A DNA stretch of 64,000 bases from Polynucleobacter campilacus (GCF_002206625.1 NZ_NGUP01000003.1:826707-890706); one strand, 5' to 3'. Positions 31,428-41,575 are shown, counted from the first letter of the stretch. Notes: generated by a model from the sequence alone, not told the origin. Numbers and translations are program-made.

Positions 31428-33044
31428 CAGGCTATTAATCGAAATCAGATCTTCGTCAGTTAATGCTGCTGCATGTGCTTTGAGCTTAACCGCATTCAGG
31501 ATGGTGTTGTAACGGGCTTGCTGAAGCTGTGATCTAGTGGTGATGAGGGTATCTAAAGCAATCAAAACATCAATATTGATTAAGGTACCCACCTGAAATC
31601 CAAGCTTGCTAGATTCTAGGGCAGAGCTAGATGAGCGCTCCGCTGCCTCGAATGCTTTGACGCTCGCTAAGCCACCATAAAAGCCTGTAAATGCCGTGCG
31701 CGTGCTTTGAGCAGCTGTACGCCGTGCATTGTCATAGTTCGCCTTTGCTTGATCCACCAGCGCAGCATTTTGACGAATCACTGAGCTACTAAATCCGCCA
31801 GATACCAGTGGAATAGTCATTTGTAAGGCAACAGTATTGTTGTAGATATTCGTGTTTGCTGGGGAGTAGCTATTCGGCGTTCCATTTGAAGTGTTATAGC
31901 CACTTGTGCCCACAAAGTTTACCGAAGGATAATTGAGCGCCTGCGCTGCTCTGAAAGTGCTCTCAGCTAAATTGACAGTGAGCTGTCCAGCTATGACGTT
32001 AAAGTTTGCAGCTTCAGCTTGATTAATCCAATCATCTAAAGTTTGCCCTGGAGGTAGTTGTGGATTAACGGACTCAGCAATCAGAATACCCTTGGCATCT
32101 TTATTTTTAGAGCGAGGATCCTTTAGAACGCCATCAATTTTTGCTTCCTTCAACAGAGGCTTCAGAGGGCCCACTGGACGCCCCGTTAATTGCTCTAAGA
32201 CTCCACGCTTCACGATCAGATCTGCTTGTGCAGCAATTTCTTGCGAGTTAGCCAGATCCAAGGCGGCCTGCGCTGTATTGACATCAACAATAGTAGCAAG
32301 TCCAGCATCAAACTTTGCTTGGGCAATATCGAGTTGCTGCTTGATCAAACCTTTTTTATTGCGATATAGCTCAACATTGTCTTGGCTAGTGAGTGCATCA
32401 AAGTAAGCTTGCGAAACCCGAATGATTAAATCTTGCTGCGCTAAATAAAAGCGCATGTCTGCAATTTTGGTATTGAGGTCGCCTTGCTTGAAGGCTTCAA
32501 GGGCGCTAACGTTAAATACGGGTTGCGTTAAGGTGACGGTATAACTCTTTTGATCAAATACGCGTGAGTTACCCGGCGAGTTAGATACCGTCGTGGGACC
32601 AGCCCCATGTTGGTAATAACGAGTGCCGGTAGGAGTTGCATTAGCCTGAGGCAGCAACAGCGAAAGACCTTGCCAATAAAGCTCTTTGCTAGCTTGATAG
32701 TTAAAGCGAGCTGCATTTAACAATGGATCACTGAAAGCGGCCTCTTGGTAAAGCTGAATTAAATCGACCAACTGTCCTTTGACATCACTAGCTTTATTAC
32801 CTGTCACATTTGAGGGTGCCGACGCGCTTGGTAGCGCTGCCTTTGTTGGAGGCATCACAAACTGTGGCGGTTGCTCTAGGCCAATGAGGGTAGAAGTGCT
32901 TATTGGAGTTGGTAATGCAGGTCTTGTGGCTTCTTTTGGGCTTTGGGCAGAAACGCTGGTGGACCAAGAAATGAAGCCGAGCGTCTGGCTCAGGATTAAA
33001 CCAATTGTGGTTATCTGAAAGCGTTTAAAGCGGGCTTTTGTCAT
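31419..33044 (-). CDS. TolC-family outer-membrane efflux channel
   Basis: Outer-membrane channel for type I secretion or RND/ABC efflux. The 541 residues begin with a signal peptide ending near SVSAQS, then a low-complexity Pro/Ser/Ala stretch to about residue 85, then two OEP repeats: YFDALTSQDNVELYRNKKGLIKQQLDIAQAKFDAGLATIVDVNTAQAALDLA-like and KLGFQVGTLINIDVLIALDTLITTRSQLQQARY-like regions. The inner-membrane partners are not adjacent. No close second copy in the window. Convergent with waaC and divergent from uppP. Confidence 0.9.
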   Translation of the reverse strand: MTKARFKRFQITTIGLILSQTLGFISWSTSVSAQSPKEATRPALPTPISTSTLIGLEQPPQFVMPPTKAALPSASAPSNVTGNKASDVKGQLVDLIQLYQEAAFSDPLLNAARFNYQASKELYWQGLSLLLPQANATPTGTRYYQHGAGPTTVSNSPGNSRVFDQKSYTVTLTQPVFNVSALEAFKQGDLNTKIADMRFYLAQQDLIIRVSQAYFDALTSQDNVELYRNKKGLIKQQLDIAQAKFDAGLATIVDVNTAQAALDLANSQEIAAQADLIVKRGVLEQLTGRPVGPLKPLLKEAKIDGVLKDPRSKNKDAKGILIAESVNPQLPPGQTLDDWINQAEAANFNVIAGQLTVNLAESTFRAAQALNYPSVNFVGTSGYNTSNGTPNSYSPANTNIYNNTVALQMTIPLVSGGFSSSVIRQNAALVDQAKANYDNARRTAAQSTRTAFTGFYGGLASVKAFEAAERSSSSALESSKLGFQVGTLINIDVLIALDTLITTRSQLQQARYNTILNAVKLKAHAAALTDEDLISINSLLR

Positions 33045-33164
33045 CTAATTCGGATACTGTTCAATATGCCATGCAGTTTAAGGCTAATTTATCAAGAATG
33101 CCTGTTTAGGAGGCTATTTTGCCAAATACTCAGAGATTTGTAGGGATGCCTATAAAATTTGCCT

Positions 33165-34010
33165 ATGGATCTATTTTTGTTACTTAAAGCAGTCATTCTG
33201 GGAGTGGTAGAGGGCGTAACTGAATTTTTGCCGATCTCCAGTACTGGCCACCTCATTTTGGTCGGCGACTTATTAAATTTTAATGATGAACGGGGCAAAG
33301 CCTTTGAAGTCATTATTCAGTTTGGAGCAATTTTGGCTGTCTGTTGGGAGTTTCGGGAAAAGCTTCTCAAGGTAGCCCTATCCCTTACCAGCAGCCCAAA
33401 TTCTCGTCGTTTTGTCTTGAATCTTCTGATTGCCTCAATCCCCGCAATGGGCTTGGCATTCTTATTTGGTAAATATATTAAAGCGGTTCTTTTTGCACCT
33501 ATTCCGGTTGCCAGTGCCTTCATTGTTGGTGGCCTCATTATTTTTTGGGCAGAGCGTCGTCAAGAAAGAGCGAACTTGGCAAAGAGCCATATTCATTCGG
33601 TAGATGATCTTTCGCCACTAGATGCATTCAAGGTAGGATTGGCGCAGTGTGCTGCTTTAATCCCTGGCACTTCGCGATCAGGCGCCACTATTATCGGCGG
33701 GATGTTATTTGGTTTGCCACGTACGGTAGCAACTGAATTCTCTTTCTTCTTGGCCATCCCTGTGATTGGTGGTGCAACGGCTTATGAGTTATTAAAACTT
33801 TGGAAAAATCCCGTAGCGATCTCCGGTGAATTTAGTCTTGCCATTGCCGTTGGTTTTATATCAGCCTTCATTTCTGCATTTATATGCGTGCGCTGGTTAA
33901 TTCATTATGTTGCTCACCATAATTTCGTTCCATTTGCGTGGTATCGAATTGCCTTTGGACTTTTAGTATTAATTACCGCCTATAGTGGTTTGATCGCTTG
34001 GTCGCACTAA
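33165..34010 (+). CDS. uppP: Undecaprenyl-diphosphatase UppP (BacA)
   Basis: Integral membrane enzyme recycling undecaprenyl diphosphate, the carrier for peptidoglycan and O-antigen. 281 residues from ATG at 33165, beginning [31 protein letters not shown] with the catalytic E(x)3E and following motif, and [16 protein letters not shown] later. Several hydrophobic segments are present. No Shine-Dalgarno site; a TATAAAAT stretch ends six bases before the ATG, so translation may be leaderless. Confidence 0.97.
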   Translation: MDLFLLLKAVILGVVEGVTEFLPISSTGHLILVGDLLNFNDERGKAFEVIIQFGAILAVCWEFREKLLKVALSLTSSPNSRRFVLNLLIASIPAMGLAFLFGKYIKAVLFAPIPVASAFIVGGLIIFWAERRQERANLAKSHIHSVDDLSPLDAFKVGLAQCAALIPGTSRSGATIIGGMLFGLPRTVATEFSFFLAIPVIGGATAYELLKLWKNPVAISGEFSLAIAVGFISAFISAFICVRWLIHYVAHHNFVPFAWYRIAFGLLVLITAYSGLIAWSH

Positions 34011-34053
34011 TGAGCAGATTTAAGAAAATAATAAAAGAAAGCTAGTCACCTAT

Positions 34054-34512
34054 ATGGATGTATCAATTGATGCGATTACTAATAATATTCAGCTGGCATT
34101 GGCACCTGTTTTTTTATTAACTGCAGTAGCTACTCTGATTAATGCGATCTCAACTCGCCTTGCTCGATCTGTTGATCGCATGCGCGCTATTCATGATGTA
34201 ATTCAACGAGGCGATGTCAAGGATGAAGAAGCTATCCGGTACATGCACAAAGAAGCCAACGAAGCTAAGACGCGTGGTCGTTTATGTACAGCAGCTATTT
34301 TCTTTAACGTGCTCAGTGGGATTTTCATCTCCCTAACTGTATTGGAGCTTTTTTTCTTTCAGGCTGGTGCAGTCCGCTCTATGCAGGCAACCTATGTCAT
34401 TTGGACTTTTGTATTGGGTCTGATATCCTTTATGACATCTTTATCGATTGTGCTCGCAGAAGTGGTTTATGCATACCGCTCGGCCGGCTGGAATTCTCCT
34501 AAACATTATTAA
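34054..34512 (+). CDS. DUF2721 membrane protein
   Basis: Uncharacterised 152-residue membrane protein matching DUF2721: [44 protein letters not shown], followed by a soluble charged segment and two further hydrophobic segments. No function is established. It lies between uppP and the UXS gene on the same strand. The gene start has no visible Shine-Dalgarno site. Confidence 0.8.
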   Translation: MDVSIDAITNNIQLALAPVFLLTAVATLINAISTRLARSVDRMRAIHDVIQRGDVKDEEAIRYMHKEANEAKTRGRLCTAAIFFNVLSGIFISLTVLELFFFQAGAVRSMQATYVIWTFVLGLISFMTSLSIVLAEVVYAYRSAGWNSPKHY

Positions 34513-34549
34513 TTTCAATACCAACTCTTCATTTATAAAAAGCTTAACT

Positions 34550-35485
34550 ATGAATAAAATCCTCATCACTGGTGGCGCTGGTTTCTTAGGCTCTCATCTC
34601 ACTGAGAAGCTTCTCAAAGAAGGTAATGATGTTTTGGTAGTGGATAACTACTTCACTGGCTCTAAGGCTAACTTAGCTCACTTACTGCCTAATCCTCGTT
34701 TAGAACTCATGCGCCATGATGTGACTTTCCCGCTTTATGTAGAAACTAATCAGATCTATAACTTGGCTTGCCCAGCCTCCCCGGTGCACTATCAATATGA
34801 TCCAGTGCAAACTACCAAGACCAGTGTGCATGGCGCCATCAATATGCTCGGCCTTGCTAAAAGAACCCGGGCTCGGATCTTGCAAGCCTCTACGAGCGAA
34901 GTGTATGGTGATCCAGAGGTCCATCCTCAGCCAGAGGAGTATTGGGGCAAAGTAAACCCAATTGGTATTCGCTCATGCTATGACGAAGGTAAGCGCTGCG
35001 CTGAAACCCTCTTTTTTGATTACAACCGTCAGCACGACTTAGATATCAAAGTTGTGCGTATCTTTAATACCTATGGCCCTCGTATGCACCCCAATGATGG
35101 GCGCGTCGTGAGCAACTTCATTGTTCAGGCTTTGCAAGGTAAAGACATCACCATTTATGGCGATGGCCAGCAAACCCGAAGCTTTTGTTATGTTGATGAC
35201 TTAATTGATGCCATGGTCAGGATGATGAACTCAGAGCAAGGATTTACTGGGCCAGTCAATATTGGCAACCCTGGTGAGTTCACCATGCTCCAATTAGCAG
35301 AAACAGTGCTCAAGTTATCAGGAAGTAAATCGAAGATCATTCATCAGCCATTGCCATCAGATGATCCGAAGCAGCGTCAACCCAATATCGAGCTGGCTAA
35401 AGCCAAGTTAGGCTGGCAGCCTAAGGTTAATCTAGAGGATGGCCTGAAAGAGACGATTGCTTACTTTAGGAAGGTCGTAGCTTAA
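34550..35485 (+). CDS. UDP-glucuronate decarboxylase (UDP-xylose synthase)-like SDR
   Basis: Extended SDR converting UDP-glucuronate to UDP-xylose (or the 4-keto pentose). 311 residues from ATG at 34550. The UXS hallmarks are clear: [53 protein letters not shown] region, [26 protein letters not shown] and [14 protein letters not shown] with the catalytic Tyr and Lys. UDP-glucose dehydrogenase, its precursor enzyme, is not in the window. The in-frame upstream extension overlaps the DUF2721 gene and is rejected. Confidence 0.92.
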   Translation: MNKILITGGAGFLGSHLTEKLLKEGNDVLVVDNYFTGSKANLAHLLPNPRLELMRHDVTFPLYVETNQIYNLACPASPVHYQYDPVQTTKTSVHGAINMLGLAKRTRARILQASTSEVYGDPEVHPQPEEYWGKVNPIGIRSCYDEGKRCAETLFFDYNRQHDLDIKVVRIFNTYGPRMHPNDGRVVSNFIVQALQGKDITIYGDGQQTRSFCYVDDLIDAMVRMMNSEQGFTGPVNIGNPGEFTMLQLAETVLKLSGSKSKIIHQPLPSDDPKQRQPNIELAKAKLGWQPKVNLEDGLKETIAYFRKVVA

Positions 35486-35486
35486 G

Positions 35487-36293
35487 TTGACGCAGCAAGA
35501 ATCACAAGTAACAGAAAAGCGTTTTGACCGTATTCGCTCTTTTGTTCTGCGAGCTGGCAGAACAACTGTAGGGCAGCAACGCGCTATAGATGAGTTGGGT
35601 CCTCAGTTTCTACTACCTTTTCAAGATGCACCGCTAGATTTAATTGCTGCATTTCAGGGAGCTACTAAGCCAAAGATTCTAGAAATTGGATTTGGGATGG
35701 GCGAGACAACCGCTAAGATTGCGGCTCTTCGAGCTGAAGATGATTTTCTAGCAATCGAGGTTCATACCCCAGGTGTAGGAGCGCTGCTGAAGCTCATTGG
35801 TGAAAATCAGCTCACTAATTTGCGTCTCATACGTCATGATGCTGTTGAAGTCCTAGAAAAAATGATTGCACCAAATTCTTTGGATGGCATTCATATTTAT
35901 TTTGCTGATCCTTGGCATAAAAAGCGCCACCATAAGCGCCGCCTGATTCAGACACCATTTGTGGAATTATTAGTCACCAAATTAAAGCCAGGAGCTTATT
36001 TACATCTAGCAACCGATTGGCATAACTATGCAGAGCAGATGATCTTGGTCTTGAATGCCCAGACTGCTTTGCAAAATACTTCTACCAATAAAGTCAAAGT
36101 AGAAACTTTTACTAAGGAAGATGCTGCCAAACCAGGTGAAATTGCCAATGAATTTAAGCCCTCTCTTGAGCAGCTGGGTTCGGAGCATCTAGGCTATGTT
36201 GAAAGACCGTCTTATCGGCCTATTACCAAGTTTGAGACACGTGGCATCAAGCTAGGACACGGTGTTTGGGATTTGGTCTACCGGAAAAAGTAA
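35487..36293 (+). CDS. trmB: tRNA (guanine-N7)-methyltransferase
   Basis: SAM-dependent methylation of G46 in tRNA variable loops. 268 residues, TTG start one base after the UXS stop. Motifs: [16 protein letters not shown] for SAM binding, [16 protein letters not shown], and [25 protein letters not shown], the PWxKxRH active-site signature. The N-terminal 50 residues include [20 protein letters not shown] typical of the family. Confidence 0.97.
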   Translation: MTQQESQVTEKRFDRIRSFVLRAGRTTVGQQRAIDELGPQFLLPFQDAPLDLIAAFQGATKPKILEIGFGMGETTAKIAALRAEDDFLAIEVHTPGVGALLKLIGENQLTNLRLIRHDAVEVLEKMIAPNSLDGIHIYFADPWHKKRHHKRRLIQTPFVELLVTKLKPGAYLHLATDWHNYAEQMILVLNAQTALQNTSTNKVKVETFTKEDAAKPGEIANEFKPSLEQLGSEHLGYVERPSYRPITKFETRGIKLGHGVWDLVYRKK

Positions 36294-36320
36294 ACCCGCA
36301 CGTAATGTACGCTAAAGGCT

Positions 36321-36833
36321 TTAACTTGCCTTGGTCTCCGCGCTACGTAATGTTTGAGCCAGCAGATCAAGCACACCATTCACATACTTGTGACCATCAG
36401 TACCACCAAAGGTTTTAGCTAGCTCTACTGCTTCATTGATGGCAACCTTGTAAGGCACAGAAAGATCTGCGGCTAATTCATAAGTGCCAATTAAGAGCGC
36501 AGCATGCTCTACAGGAGAGAGTTCATTGATTGGGCGATCCAGTGCTGGTGTGATGAGCGCTTCTAATTCATCTGTACGCTCTAAGACGCCTTCAAAGATG
36601 CCCTGAAATAAATCTTGCTGGCAGCGACGAAATGCTGGATCTTCAGCTAATTGTTTTGCAATAGCTGCGCTATTTGGCAAGCTACCTGCGCGGCGCACTA
36701 CAAGACTTTGATATACCCCTTGCAAAGCGTATTCACGAGCACGACGACGCGGGGTCAATGAGCGCTTAGGGGCTGCTGACTTCGCTTCTTTTGTGGCTGC
36801 AGGGCTAGAAGAGTTAAGACTGGAGTTCGGCAT
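36321..36833 (-). CDS. nusB: Transcription antitermination factor NusB
   Basis: All-helical RNA-binding protein that joins NusE on boxA for rRNA antitermination. 170 residues with RRRAREYALQGVYQSLV at the start of the fold and VPYKVAINEAVELAKTFGGTDGHKYVNGVLD at the end. A Ser/Ala/Lys-rich N-terminal extension of about 25 residues precedes it. It follows ribH on the minus strand with eight bases between, the conserved ribH-nusB order. Confidence 0.97.
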   Translation of the reverse strand: MPNSSLNSSSPAATKEAKSAAPKRSLTPRRRAREYALQGVYQSLVVRRAGSLPNSAAIAKQLAEDPAFRRCQQDLFQGIFEGVLERTDELEALITPALDRPINELSPVEHAALLIGTYELAADLSVPYKVAINEAVELAKTFGGTDGHKYVNGVLDLLAQTLRSAETKAS

Positions 36834-36841
36834 GAGAATAA

Positions 36842-37357
36842 TTACTCTTCTTCGCTAGGGTTGATTTCGATATCAATATCAGGGGTGAGCGCTAAAGCCA
36901 GGTTAGCCATTTCTACTACTGTTCTAGCACAATCTGCGCCTTTTACTTTCACGCGAGCTTGCGCTTGCTCATCGGTATCGCATGTCAAAACACCATTTGC
37001 AATTGGTAGACCTGAGTCAATAGAGATACGAGTAATGCCTGCAGCAGATTCATTTGAGACGAGCTCAAAGTGATAGGTTTCACCACGGATCACGGCACCT
37101 AAAGCAACTAAGCCATCAAACTCGCCAGTCTCAACGAGTTTTTGTAGAGCAAATGGGATCTCTAGGGCGCCAGGTACAGTAACCAATTTGATATCAGCCT
37201 GCGCAACACCCAAAGTAATAAGTTCCTCAATACAAGCATTGGTGAGGGCCACACAATGATCTTCATTAAAGCGTGCTTGCACGATACCAATCCGAAGATC
37301 TTGACCATTGTGGTCTGCTTCCAGTACGCCTACAAAATCATTATTAGAGCTGGTCAT
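36842..37357 (-). CDS. ribH: 6,7-dimethyl-8-ribityllumazine synthase
   Basis: Penultimate riboflavin step, forming lumazine from the dihydroxybutanone phosphate made by the RibB domain. 171 residues with [39 protein letters not shown] and [24 protein letters not shown], the latter holding the catalytic His. The C-terminal tail is acidic. Between ribBA and nusB, same strand. Confidence 0.98.
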   Translation of the reverse strand: MTSSNNDFVGVLEADHNGQDLRIGIVQARFNEDHCVALTNACIEELITLGVAQADIKLVTVPGALEIPFALQKLVETGEFDGLVALGAVIRGETYHFELVSNESAAGITRISIDSGLPIANGVLTCDTDEQAQARVKVKGADCARTVVEMANLALALTPDIDIEINPSEEE

Positions 37358-37388
37358 GATATTTTTTCTAAATGAATTACTAAAGAGT

Positions 37389-38528
37389 TTATGGGGTAGT
37401 AGGTTTATAAGGTTGGTAGCCTGTCACTTCTAACTTATAACCAGATAGATTTGGAACTGGGCTTGGCTTAGAAAGCAAACGCATTTTGCCAACACCAATA
37501 TCTTTCAGAATCTGGGCACCAATACCATAGCTTCTAAAATCCGTTTTACGCGCTAATGGTTTTTTAACTTCATCTTGGGATTGATTGAGCTTTTGAAACT
37601 GAGCTAACCAATCTTGATCATTCGGTGCTGCGATACCTGAAGCATTCAGTAGAACTGCAACGCCTACTGGAGCAGCTGCAATCTCTTTGAGTGCTTGCGC
37701 AAGTGGCCATGAGTGATTACTAACCTGTGAGTCCAAGAAATCCAATACTGTTACCGGTTCATGTACCCGCACTAATGTCTCTTGGTCTTCAGAGGGTTGG
37801 CCATGCACTAATGCGATATGCACACATGAGCTTGGAGTATCGCGATAAATGATGCCTGCAAACTTGCCCCAGGGGGTAATAAATTCACGAGTACCTTCGC
37901 GCACTACGATACTTTCGTTTTGACTGCGGTATTTAATCAAGTCAGCAATGCTGCCGATGTTGAGTTGATGCTCTTTGGCAAAACTGAGAAGATCTGGTAG
38001 GCGAGCCATACTGCCGTCATCTTTCATGATTTCGCAAATCACAGACGTTGGTGAGCATCCAGCTAGTGCAGCAAGATCGCAACCTGCTTCAGTATGACCA
38101 GAACGAATTAATACGCCACCGGGTTGAGCCATCAAAGGAAAGATGTGGCCAGGTTGTACTAAATCACTCGGCTTAGCATTGGGAGCTACAGCAGTTTTAA
38201 TGGTTAAAGCACGGTCAGCAGCAGAGATGCCAGTAGTGACTCCGCTAGCAGCTTCAATTGAGACTGTGAAATTGGTACCCATCGAGGTGCCGTTATCGCG
38301 CACCATGAGTGGCAGATTTAATTGCTGACAGCGCTCGCGCGTTAAGGTGAGGCAAATAAGACCACGACCATGTTTGGCCATGAAGTTCACTGCCTCAGCA
38401 GTAACGTGATCGGCAGCTAGAACAAGATCCCCCTCGTTTTCACGATCTTCTTCGTCAACGAGAACGACCATCTTACCGGCGCGCAGGTCGGCAATAATTT
38501 CTTCTGTGGAGGCGAGAGTGTTTTGCAT
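37389..38528 (-). CDS. ribB: 3,4-dihydroxy-2-butanone-4-phosphate synthase with degenerate GTP cyclohydrolase II domain (RibBX-type)
   Basis: Makes the four-carbon precursor of riboflavin from ribulose-5-phosphate. The N-terminal 200 residues are a normal Rib[43 protein letters not shown] and [13 protein letters not shown]. The C-terminal 170 residues have the RibA fold outline but no CxxG...CDC zinc-cysteine motif after LVRVHEPV; the only Cys in this half is in SSCVHIAL. So cyclohydrolase activity is unlikely and a separate ribA should exist. A TAAAAT hexamer lies eight bases upstream of the ATG. Confidence 0.9.
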   Translation of the reverse strand: MQNTLASTEEIIADLRAGKMVVLVDEEDRENEGDLVLAADHVTAEAVNFMAKHGRGLICLTLTRERCQQLNLPLMVRDNGTSMGTNFTVSIEAASGVTTGISAADRALTIKTAVAPNAKPSDLVQPGHIFPLMAQPGGVLIRSGHTEAGCDLAALAGCSPTSVICEIMKDDGSMARLPDLLSFAKEHQLNIGSIADLIKYRSQNESIVVREGTREFITPWGKFAGIIYRDTPSSCVHIALVHGQPSEDQETLVRVHEPVTVLDFLDSQVSNHSWPLAQALKEIAAAPVGVAVLLNASGIAAPNDQDWLAQFQKLNQSQDEVKKPLARKTDFRSYGIGAQILKDIGVGKMRLLSKPSPVPNLSGYKLEVTGYQPYKPTTP

Positions 38529-38651
38529 AGCCCACTATTTTAAGCTGAGCAGACAATTACTGTGAGCTACTACAAGAATATGGCAACTTTCGGACAGGAG
38601 GAGTGCGCATAAGGTCTTTTAAGGGCTCGCAGACCCCCTGAAAATGCTTCT

Positions 38652-38993
38652 ATGCCCCAGCTACGCCAAGTTACCTATAAATACCTGTCAGATCATCAAA
38701 TTGATGCTTCTCAAGGCTTTGTTTTATTAGAGGTCATCGTGGCGATGAGTCTGATCTTGGGTTCATGGATGGCTTTGGTTGGCACTTATCAAAACTTAGC
38801 CTTGCGCACTGCTGAAACAGAAAGCAAAAGAGTCCAGCTCAGAAGGGAGTTTGATGCTTTTGAAGTGAGTGAACAGGCCCGGGCAAGTGTCAGCACAAAT
38901 ACTAAAGGTCAAAACTATGAATCTTCTCGAGTGTCTCATCGCCATCGCACTCAGCATGCTACTTCTCAACCCCCTTCTAAAAACAAGCGCTGA
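38652..38993 (+). CDS. Type IV pilin-like protein, PilV-like
   Basis: A 113-residue protein with a class III (prepilin) signal: SQGFVLLEVIVAMSLILGSWMAL, cleavage expected between Gly22 and Phe23, with Glu at mature position 5. After the helix the sequence turns charged and ends in a basic low-complexity tail (SSRVSHRHRTQHATSQPPSKNKR) that is read in another frame by the next gene over 77 bases. First of four pilin-like genes in one overlapping cluster. Function in pilus priming or DNA uptake is inferred from PilV homologues. Confidence 0.72.
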   Translation: MPQLRQVTYKYLSDHQIDASQGFVLLEVIVAMSLILGSWMALVGTYQNLALRTAETESKRVQLRREFDAFEVSEQARASVSTNTKGQNYESSRVSHRHRTQHATSQPPSKNKR

Positions 38994-39543
38994 TTTGGCA
39001 GCTAAACAAATCGAATATGAAAAGAGACAATCACTCACTGCTGAAGCTGAGCGTGCATTTGAGCTCATTGGGCGCGCAATCAGAATGGCAGGGTACCGCA
39101 ATGTACATTCTACAGCGCGACGCAAGCAAGAAGATCAATGGATTCAAGTTTATAAAAAATCAGGATATCGAGGATCTGATTCTTTAAGTGTTCAGCATGA
39201 GATTTCTGCTGCAACGGATTTTGATTGTATCGGTAATACACTTAGTAAAGAGCGCAGTAAACACGGTTTAGCACGCCAAGGGTTTTTAGTAGACAGACAG
39301 GCTGGGATTGCTAAAGGCGCAAAAGTAAATGGTGGATCCCTGATTTGTCAATCACTTGACCGGCAAGGCCGTCTGCAAAACACGACTTTGATGAACGGTG
39401 TGAGCTACTTAGCAATCGAAGAGATGGCTACCCCAGAAAAAACACCTGCACAAAAACTCTTTAAGGTGAGATTGCAGATGACCGACGGAGCCCTCTTAAA
39501 CCTAGATCTAGAGCGTATCTTTAGCACTAGGAATCTGCCATGA
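38917..39543 (+). CDS. Minor pilin-like protein, PilW-like
   Basis: A 208-residue protein beginning MNLLECLIAIALSMLLLNPLLK. The helix looks like a pilin N-terminus with Glu5, but no prepilin leader or Gly precedes it: the nearest alternative start (GTG at 38869) adds 16 residues and still places Thr before the Met. The ATG has an AAAGG ribosome site. The rest (ERAFELIGRAIRMAGYRNV, DFDCIGNTL) resembles PilW-type minor pilins with cysteines. It overlaps the gene upstream by 77 bases and the gene downstream by four. Confidence 0.7.
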   Translation: MNLLECLIAIALSMLLLNPLLKTSADLAAKQIEYEKRQSLTAEAERAFELIGRAIRMAGYRNVHSTARRKQEDQWIQVYKKSGYRGSDSLSVQHEISAATDFDCIGNTLSKERSKHGLARQGFLVDRQAGIAKGAKVNGGSLICQSLDRQGRLQNTTLMNGVSYLAIEEMATPEKTPAQKLFKVRLQMTDGALLNLDLERIFSTRNLP

Positions 39544-39872
39544 TTTTAGCTTGGGTACTTTCTTTATTGCTTTTGTGTGCCTCTCTCATAGCCCAACTAG
39601 AGCGCTTAACTGCACTGCGTATCATTGAAGTTAAGACAATTTCACTTGTACAGCAAAATTTTATTGCTACAGAAAAAGCGGTATCGGATTGTGAAAAAAA
39701 TCTGATGATACTTTCAGTATTAACTGAGAATAATTGTTTGATTCAGCCGATTAATAAAAATATTTGGTTAATTAGTAGCAAACAAAAACCCGCAATTCAG
39801 GTTCATGTTCTCCTAGATGCAAAGTCTGGCACGACTACACGTTTAAATTGGCGCCAATCATTTGATCAATAA
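39540..39872 (+). CDS. Small membrane protein, PilX-like position
   Basis: 110 residues with one N-terminal hydrophobic helix (ILAWVLSLLLLCASLIAQLE) and a small soluble part with two cysteines (SDCEKN and NNCLIQ). By position between PilW-like and FimT-like genes it resembles PilX, but there is no prepilin cleavage site, and an in-frame TAG nine bases before the ATG excludes a longer form. Start overlaps the previous stop by four bases (ATGA). Function is unknown beyond the cluster context. Confidence 0.6.
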   Translation: MILAWVLSLLLLCASLIAQLERLTALRIIEVKTISLVQQNFIATEKAVSDCEKNLMILSVLTENNCLIQPINKNIWLISSKQKPAIQVHVLLDAKSGTTTRLNWRQSFDQ

Positions 39873-40425
39873 AAATCATCATCATCGATCCTATGGTGGA
39901 AGCTTGCTCGAGTTAATGGTGGTGATCTTGATCGTGGCTATTATTGTGATGATCACAATGCCGCTTTTACAAAATCAAATTGCTGCGCGAGAAATAGATT
40001 CAGTTGCAAGGCGATTCATTACACATGCGCATTTTGCTCGGCAGCAGGCTTTGCATCTAGGTGAACAAGTGTTGCTGGCACCAGCAACGGACAGTGGCTG
40101 GGATGATGGCTGGATTGTGCAAAGTGGATGTATTGCTAAAGGAGCCAAATCAAGTTGCCAACCTCAGTATTGGTTTTCTCAGGGGGCGATAGATCCTATT
40201 TACTTTAAGGGTGGCGGCAGACAGTTTGTAGATCCCCATTCTCAAAAAAGAGGTATTTTGTTTACCGCTGCTGGGGCTGCTAAAACCGGGCAAGGTGGGT
40301 TTGTGGCTAATCGGCTTATTTTGGGTCACGATAGGGCCCCCAGTCTTGAGCGCCAGCTGATTTTAGGCAGCGGGGGCCGTTGGAGAATCTGTGACCCAGC
40401 CAGAGATGCAAAGCGATGCCATTGA
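39862..40425 (+). CDS. FimT/GspH-type pseudopilin
   Basis: 187 residues starting at TTG, overlapping the previous stop. A short basic leader (NKNHHHRSYG) is followed by GSLLELMVVILIVAIIVMITMP. Cleavage after Gly12 places Glu17 at mature position 5, as in prepilins. The soluble part has the FimT/GspH pattern with ARRFITHAHFARQQALHLGEQVLL, DDGWIV, and a Cys-containing C-terminus (WRICDPARDAKRC). FimT is a DNA-binding minor pilin in some species. Ends 25 bases before ribD. Confidence 0.8.
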   Translation: MINKNHHHRSYGGSLLELMVVILIVAIIVMITMPLLQNQIAAREIDSVARRFITHAHFARQQALHLGEQVLLAPATDSGWDDGWIVQSGCIAKGAKSSCQPQYWFSQGAIDPIYFKGGGRQFVDPHSQKRGILFTAAGAAKTGQGGFVANRLILGHDRAPSLERQLILGSGGRWRICDPARDAKRCH

Positions 40426-40450
40426 ATGCATTGAATGGTTTAATAGAAGT

Positions 40451-41566
40451 ATGTATAGCGCAGTTGACCACCAGTTTATGAGCGAGGCTTTGGCCGAGGC
40501 TCAAAAAGCACTTTATTTATCCAACCCTAACCCGCGGGTAGGCTGTGTCATCGTGAAAGATGGCGAAATCATTGGTCGCGGCTTTACCCAAAAAGTGGGC
40601 GAGGCTCATGCAGAAATTCAAGCATTGGCTGATGCTAAATCTAAAGGTAAAGATCTGGCGGGATCCGCTATCTATGTCACGCTCGAGCCTTGCAATCACA
40701 CCGGTAAAACACCGCCTTGTGTTGATGCCTTAATTGCTGCCAAGCCGGTTAAAGTCATTGCTGCTATGAGTGACCCCAATCCTTTGGTAGCTGGCAAGGG
40801 ATTAGAAAGATTAAAAGCAGCAGGCATAGAGGTGCATTGTGGTTTATTAGAGGCCCAGGCTCAGGAGCTTAATCGTGGATTTATCTCTAGGATGACAAGA
40901 GGTCTTCCTTGGGTGCGCATGAAAATCGCTGCTAGCTTAGATGGCAAGACCGCATTACCTGACGGTAAGAGCCAATGGATTACTGGACCTCTGGCAAGAG
41001 CAGACGGTCATCACTGGCGCGCGCAAGCTTGTGCAATTATCACGGGCGTTGGTACCGTCAAAGAAGACGACCCTTCTTTAAATGTGAGAGAGGTCGCAAC
41101 CCAGCGTCAGCCCTGGAGAATCATCGTTGACTCTAAATTAGAGACTCCGCTAAATTCTAAGATTCTCAATCAAGCTGATCAATCGGGTGTTCTGATTGTG
41201 TGTGCCGAGCTAGATTCTCCTGGTAATCGTGAGAAAGCTAAAGCTTTTACAGAGCGCGGTATTGAGGTGATTACTATGGCCAATGCATTTGGCAAGGTGG
41301 ATTTACCAAAACTCTTTTCTTATTTAGCTAAAGAGCGACAAATGAATGAGATTCATATTGAGTCTGGTTTCAAGCTCAATGGATCGATGCTGCGAGAAAA
41401 CTGTGTCGATGAGTTATTGCTCTACTACGCACCATTTTTTATGGGCGAGGGTATTGGGATGGCAAATGTGCCCACTCTCCCCACATTAGATACGCCAAAG
41501 AATTGGAAAGTCATTGATCAGCGCTTAATTGGCCCTGATTTGAGGCTCAACCTGGTTAAGAACTAA
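40451..41566 (+). CDS. ribD: Bifunctional pyrimidine deaminase/reductase RibD
   Basis: Catalyses the deamination and reduction after GTP cyclohydrolase II in riboflavin synthesis. 371 residues from ATG at 40451; GTG at 40391 or ATG at 40406 would overlap the pseudopilin gene. The deaminase zinc site is seen in HAEIQAL (His53) and PCNHTGKTPPC. The reductase domain shows RMKIAASLDGKTALPDGKSQWITG and FKLNGSMLREN. ribE follows nine bases later. No FMN riboswitch was found before it. Confidence 0.96.
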   Translation: MYSAVDHQFMSEALAEAQKALYLSNPNPRVGCVIVKDGEIIGRGFTQKVGEAHAEIQALADAKSKGKDLAGSAIYVTLEPCNHTGKTPPCVDALIAAKPVKVIAAMSDPNPLVAGKGLERLKAAGIEVHCGLLEAQAQELNRGFISRMTRGLPWVRMKIAASLDGKTALPDGKSQWITGPLARADGHHWRAQACAIITGVGTVKEDDPSLNVREVATQRQPWRIIVDSKLETPLNSKILNQADQSGVLIVCAELDSPGNREKAKAFTERGIEVITMANAFGKVDLPKLFSYLAKERQMNEIHIESGFKLNGSMLRENCVDELLLYYAPFFMGEGIGMANVPTLPTLDTPKNWKVIDQRLIGPDLRLNLVKN

Positions 41567-41569
41567 AAT
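41540..41569 (+). promoter_or_regulatory. Candidate promoter giving a leaderless ribE mRNA
   Basis: TTGAGG and TAAAAT hexamers with 18 bases between them lie in the last codons of ribD; the -10 ends six bases before the ribE ATG. Transcription would begin at or beside the ATG. ribE has no Shine-Dalgarno site, which fits. Read from sequence only. Confidence 0.45.
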
Positions 41570-41575
41570 CACCCT

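Noticed and set aside
38529..38651. FMN riboswitch upstream of ribBA or pilins
   Set aside because: None of the conserved RFN elements could be recognised on either strand.
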